Positions 61,577 through 64,000 of a stretch of 64,000 bases of DNA are shown here, one piece after another (position 1 is the stretch's first letter; every line of letters starts with the position of its first letter). Origin of the DNA: Utricularia gibba (Eukaryota > Streptophyta > Magnoliopsida > Lamiales > Lentibulariaceae); the NCBI GenBank assembly GCA_002189035.1, contig CM007990.1, forward strand, positions 1,240,001-1,304,000, given 5' to 3'. A model generated the notes under the pieces. That model saw nothing but the letters and a program-made list of their open reading frames with translations, was not told where the DNA came from and did not search any database. Both the position numbers and the translations under genes were made by a program.

Positions 61577-63097
61577 CTACTCCTCCATCATAGCTTTTGC
61601 AGCATCAATCAGAAGGGGCCGGAGATGATCAGACGCGTGTCCGAGAACTGTGTACCCATCTTTGTCTTCAATGTCTACATCAGCTCCATGTCGTATAAGG
61701 AGTAATGCTGCCTGAAAAAGAGAGCATCGTAGGTCAAGAACAAGGAGCAGAGAATGCCGAGTTAAAAAGCAAATGAGAGGGTTTGATGACGAACATCTTT
61801 GTTAGCGCATATGACAGCCATCATTAGGGGAGTTTGTCCTACTCTATCGGTATCATCAACCTCTGCTCCTTCCTCAATTAAAAAATCACACAGCTCCGCA
61901 TGCCCAGTGCTTGCTGCACGATGCAAAGGTGTGCACCCTACCTGTAGAAGGTAACAACATAGATTCTCTTACAGAAAAAAGTCTAAAGAGTGAGTAGAAG
62001 ATTGTAAGCAAAAGTAACTACCGCAAGAGGTCATCAATATCATCACATACAGAGAAATCAGGTGCGCAGAATCACAACTATCAATATGTTAAGATTCCAA
62101 ATTAGTTAAAAACCTTGTCCTTGGGATTGATCTTTGCACCATGTGAAACCAGAACCTGAGCTATTTTCAAGTGACCCTTGCTAGCAGCGTAATGAAGCGC
62201 TGTGCGCCCACCTTCATTTTTGACATTCACATCAGCTCCTGTTCAATATCAAATTAGTTTTCCAATTATACAGAAAACAGAAAAAAAAAGATCAGGAGAA
62301 ACTTTGAGTCTGTTCCATACGTTGTTTTGGATTTCGATTTTGTATGAAAATGCATGTTTCTAAGAGTAAAAAGGTGAACAACTATATTTAAAAGGTAGAA
62401 AGTGATCTTCTGGAGTGAAAAACAAACGCGCTCAACAATACATGTAACCGATCCCATAAGTGGCGTATCACTATTTATTCCTTTTGTATATCATACAGCA
62501 CATACCCGATGTCATAAGGCGAAAAAAAAAAACTACGCTTTTGGAAAAAAGTAATCAATGAAAAAACATAAAAGTAATGCAGAAACCTAACATATTCATG
62601 AGTCTCACCTATGTTTAGTAAAATCTCCACAATTTCCAGATAGCCACTGCTTGCAGCAGAGTGTAAAGGCGTCCAGCCTTCATCATCAGAAACATTCACA
62701 ATTGAGGGGCTTGCGGTTGATATTACTTCCACCACCTAACATAATCAACAAGAATTGAGCATTTGAAAAAGTTGTAACAGTAACAATCCACGGAAGTAAT
62801 CAATCAGATCATTGAAGGATGGCATGTCCACACCCATTCTTAAACCACCAACTGAAGACAAACGAACAGCATGGCGTGTTGGACTAAAATAAGAAGGCTA
62901 CGGATTCTCCTAACCTTGGAATGGGAGGAGGAAACGGCGACGTGTAGAAGAGTACGACCGTCTTCATTCCGAAGAGCGGAAGCTTTGAGAAGTTGCTCGT
63001 CTGAGAGCGATCGGAAAAGAGAGGCATCACCGGATTGCGCCGCCGCAAACAGGTCACTCTCCTTGAATTCTCTCACCGGGGCGACCTCGATTTCCAT
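61577..63097 (-). CDS. PSMD10: Ankyrin-repeat protein, 26S proteasome PSMD10/gankyrin (Nas6) type
   Basis: A likely proteasome base-assembly chaperone, homologous to Nas6/gankyrin and Arabidopsis At2g03430. About 240 aa with seven ankyrin repeats spread over about six exons: [135 protein letters not shown]. The protein ends AAKAMMEE at 61577. Each repeat keeps the TPLH/TALH signature. All joins are in frame, GT-AG introns. Start at M 63097. A plain ankyrin protein with other partners cannot be excluded. Confidence 0.87.
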
Positions 63098-63544
63098 CGC
63101 TCCTCTTACAGATTCTTGATACTCTCAACTGCTACTTCCGCCCAAAATCTCTACTAATGATGCTATGTATACTCTAATACCAAACCAATGAGAAATGATT
63201 TCACAAATGCATTTTTCAAAATCATTTAAAAAATGAAATTTGACTAGATTTTACTAAATTAAATAAAATAAATTAATTATCACAATAAATGATATCTTTC
63301 ATAGAATAATTTAATTAATAATACATTTAATAAATATACAATATTTTGCTATAGTTAAAAATTTATTTGATAGATATTTTACATAAATATATAATTAAAA
63401 TATTATTATATTTGCAAAAAAATATTTCATAATAAATCACAAATAGCATATGGCACAATTATTCTTCATTATTGGCCAAGCAAAAATGAGGAAACAATGA
63501 AGCAATGAATTGCGTTAGGGAGTGCACTGTGCTCCTTCATCAGC
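63098..63544. other. Short AT-rich spacer
   Basis: Gankyrin-like promoter side and AT-rich sequence. No gene. Confidence 0.5.
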
Positions 63545-64000
63545 CTAAAACAAGAACTCAGAGTCAGAAAGCTGGAGAGATTTGTGGTGGCCAATTGGTT
63601 TCACACCAGGCCTGAAGGCGTTTCCTTCAATGTACCTGTGTAAAACATGATGTTATGTCATGCTCAGACGCTAACTCTACTGGATTCGTAGGAAGTTGAA
63701 ATTTCAAATGTGTGCGTTTGTGTGTGTTATTGCATATTGGAAAACATCGGATGGATTCATGGTCTTGTTGACCTGGTTTTCAGACAATGAAAACTTGAAA
63801 AAGGGAACTCACATTTCCTTGAGGAAAGGGTGTTTGTAGAACACAGCATGGATTCTACCAGTGAACAGATTGTTATCCAAGTACCTGAAATGGTAGAAAA
63901 GAACAAGCTGTAACTCTAGACTAATTTTTCTGACTTCCCACAATCCCAAATTCTTCATAGGACAAGATGAACACTCACAAATGACTTAATCGAGGGATAC
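63545..64000 (-). CDS. LRR protein, 3' end only (truncated at the window edge)
   Basis: The last three exons of a leucine-rich-repeat protein related to At1g13910/At5g61240. On the minus strand: IPRLSHLYLDNNLFTGRIHA, VFYKHPFLKEM, then YIEGNAFRPGVKPIGHHKSL and a final LQLSDSEFLF with stop at 63545-63547. The last LRR and C-terminal tail match. Everything upstream lies beyond 64000, so domain content (receptor-like or extracellular only) cannot be told. The exons join in frame. Confidence 0.75.

Overview
This is nuclear DNA from a flowering plant, most likely a dicot. The genes have short exons with GT-AG introns, the spacers are very AT-rich, housekeeping promoters carry TGGGCC and AAACCCTAA boxes, and the families are plant-specific (ATL RING-H2, CLE, PSY, PRAF, RLCK-VII, PV42). 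There are no CRISPR arrays, phage genes, operons or recognisable tRNAs. About 23 genes or gene relics are visible and nearly all are interrupted by introns, so each CDS range below includes introns.

Layout, left to right (strand): ATL46-like RING-H2 E3 ligase (-); CLE25-like peptide (-); ALA3-type P4-ATPase (-, about 7.4 kb); bHLH79-like factor (-); PBL34/35/36-type cytoplasmic kinase (+); PV42-type CBS protein (+); a hairpin-forming tandem-repeat array; BPA1-like RRM protein (-); ribosomal protein S9 (-); PRAF PH/RCC1/FYVE/BRX protein (-); HGH1 homolog (+); 3-ketodihydrosphingosine reductase (+); a duplicated relic of the HGH1 3' end; sphinganine C4-hydroxylase (+); ribosomal protein L34 (-); RING-CH membrane protein (-); PSY-like sulfated peptide precursor (-); a decayed LOF/MYB105-117-type MYB (-); an unidentified promoter-plus-exon region (+); eIF5A (-); DUF863 protein (+); gankyrin-like ankyrin protein (-); and the 3' end of an LRR protein (-) that runs off the right edge. 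From memory, the right two thirds resemble Arabidopsis chromosome 1 paralogous blocks around At1g69360-At1g69710 and At1g13910-At1g14340.

Three things stand out. First, the genes for two consecutive steps of phytosphingosine synthesis (KDSR, then SBH) lie side by side on one strand, and a direct duplication of the neighbouring HGH1 3' end brackets KDSR. This suggests KDSR arrived between two ancestral neighbours and created a two-gene sphingoid-base cluster. Second, at least five otherwise well-conserved genes (ATL46-like, PBL, PV42, PRAF, RPL34) each carry a frame break that one extra base in a short homopolymer would repair. This points to base-calling deletions in the assembly rather than pseudogenes. 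Third, two small secreted-peptide genes (CLE25-like and PSY-like), easily missed by gene callers, are readable.

The long AT-rich spacers hold degenerate repeats: a fold-back element upstream of KDSR, four copies of a dispersed repeat family, microsatellites, and short gene relics.
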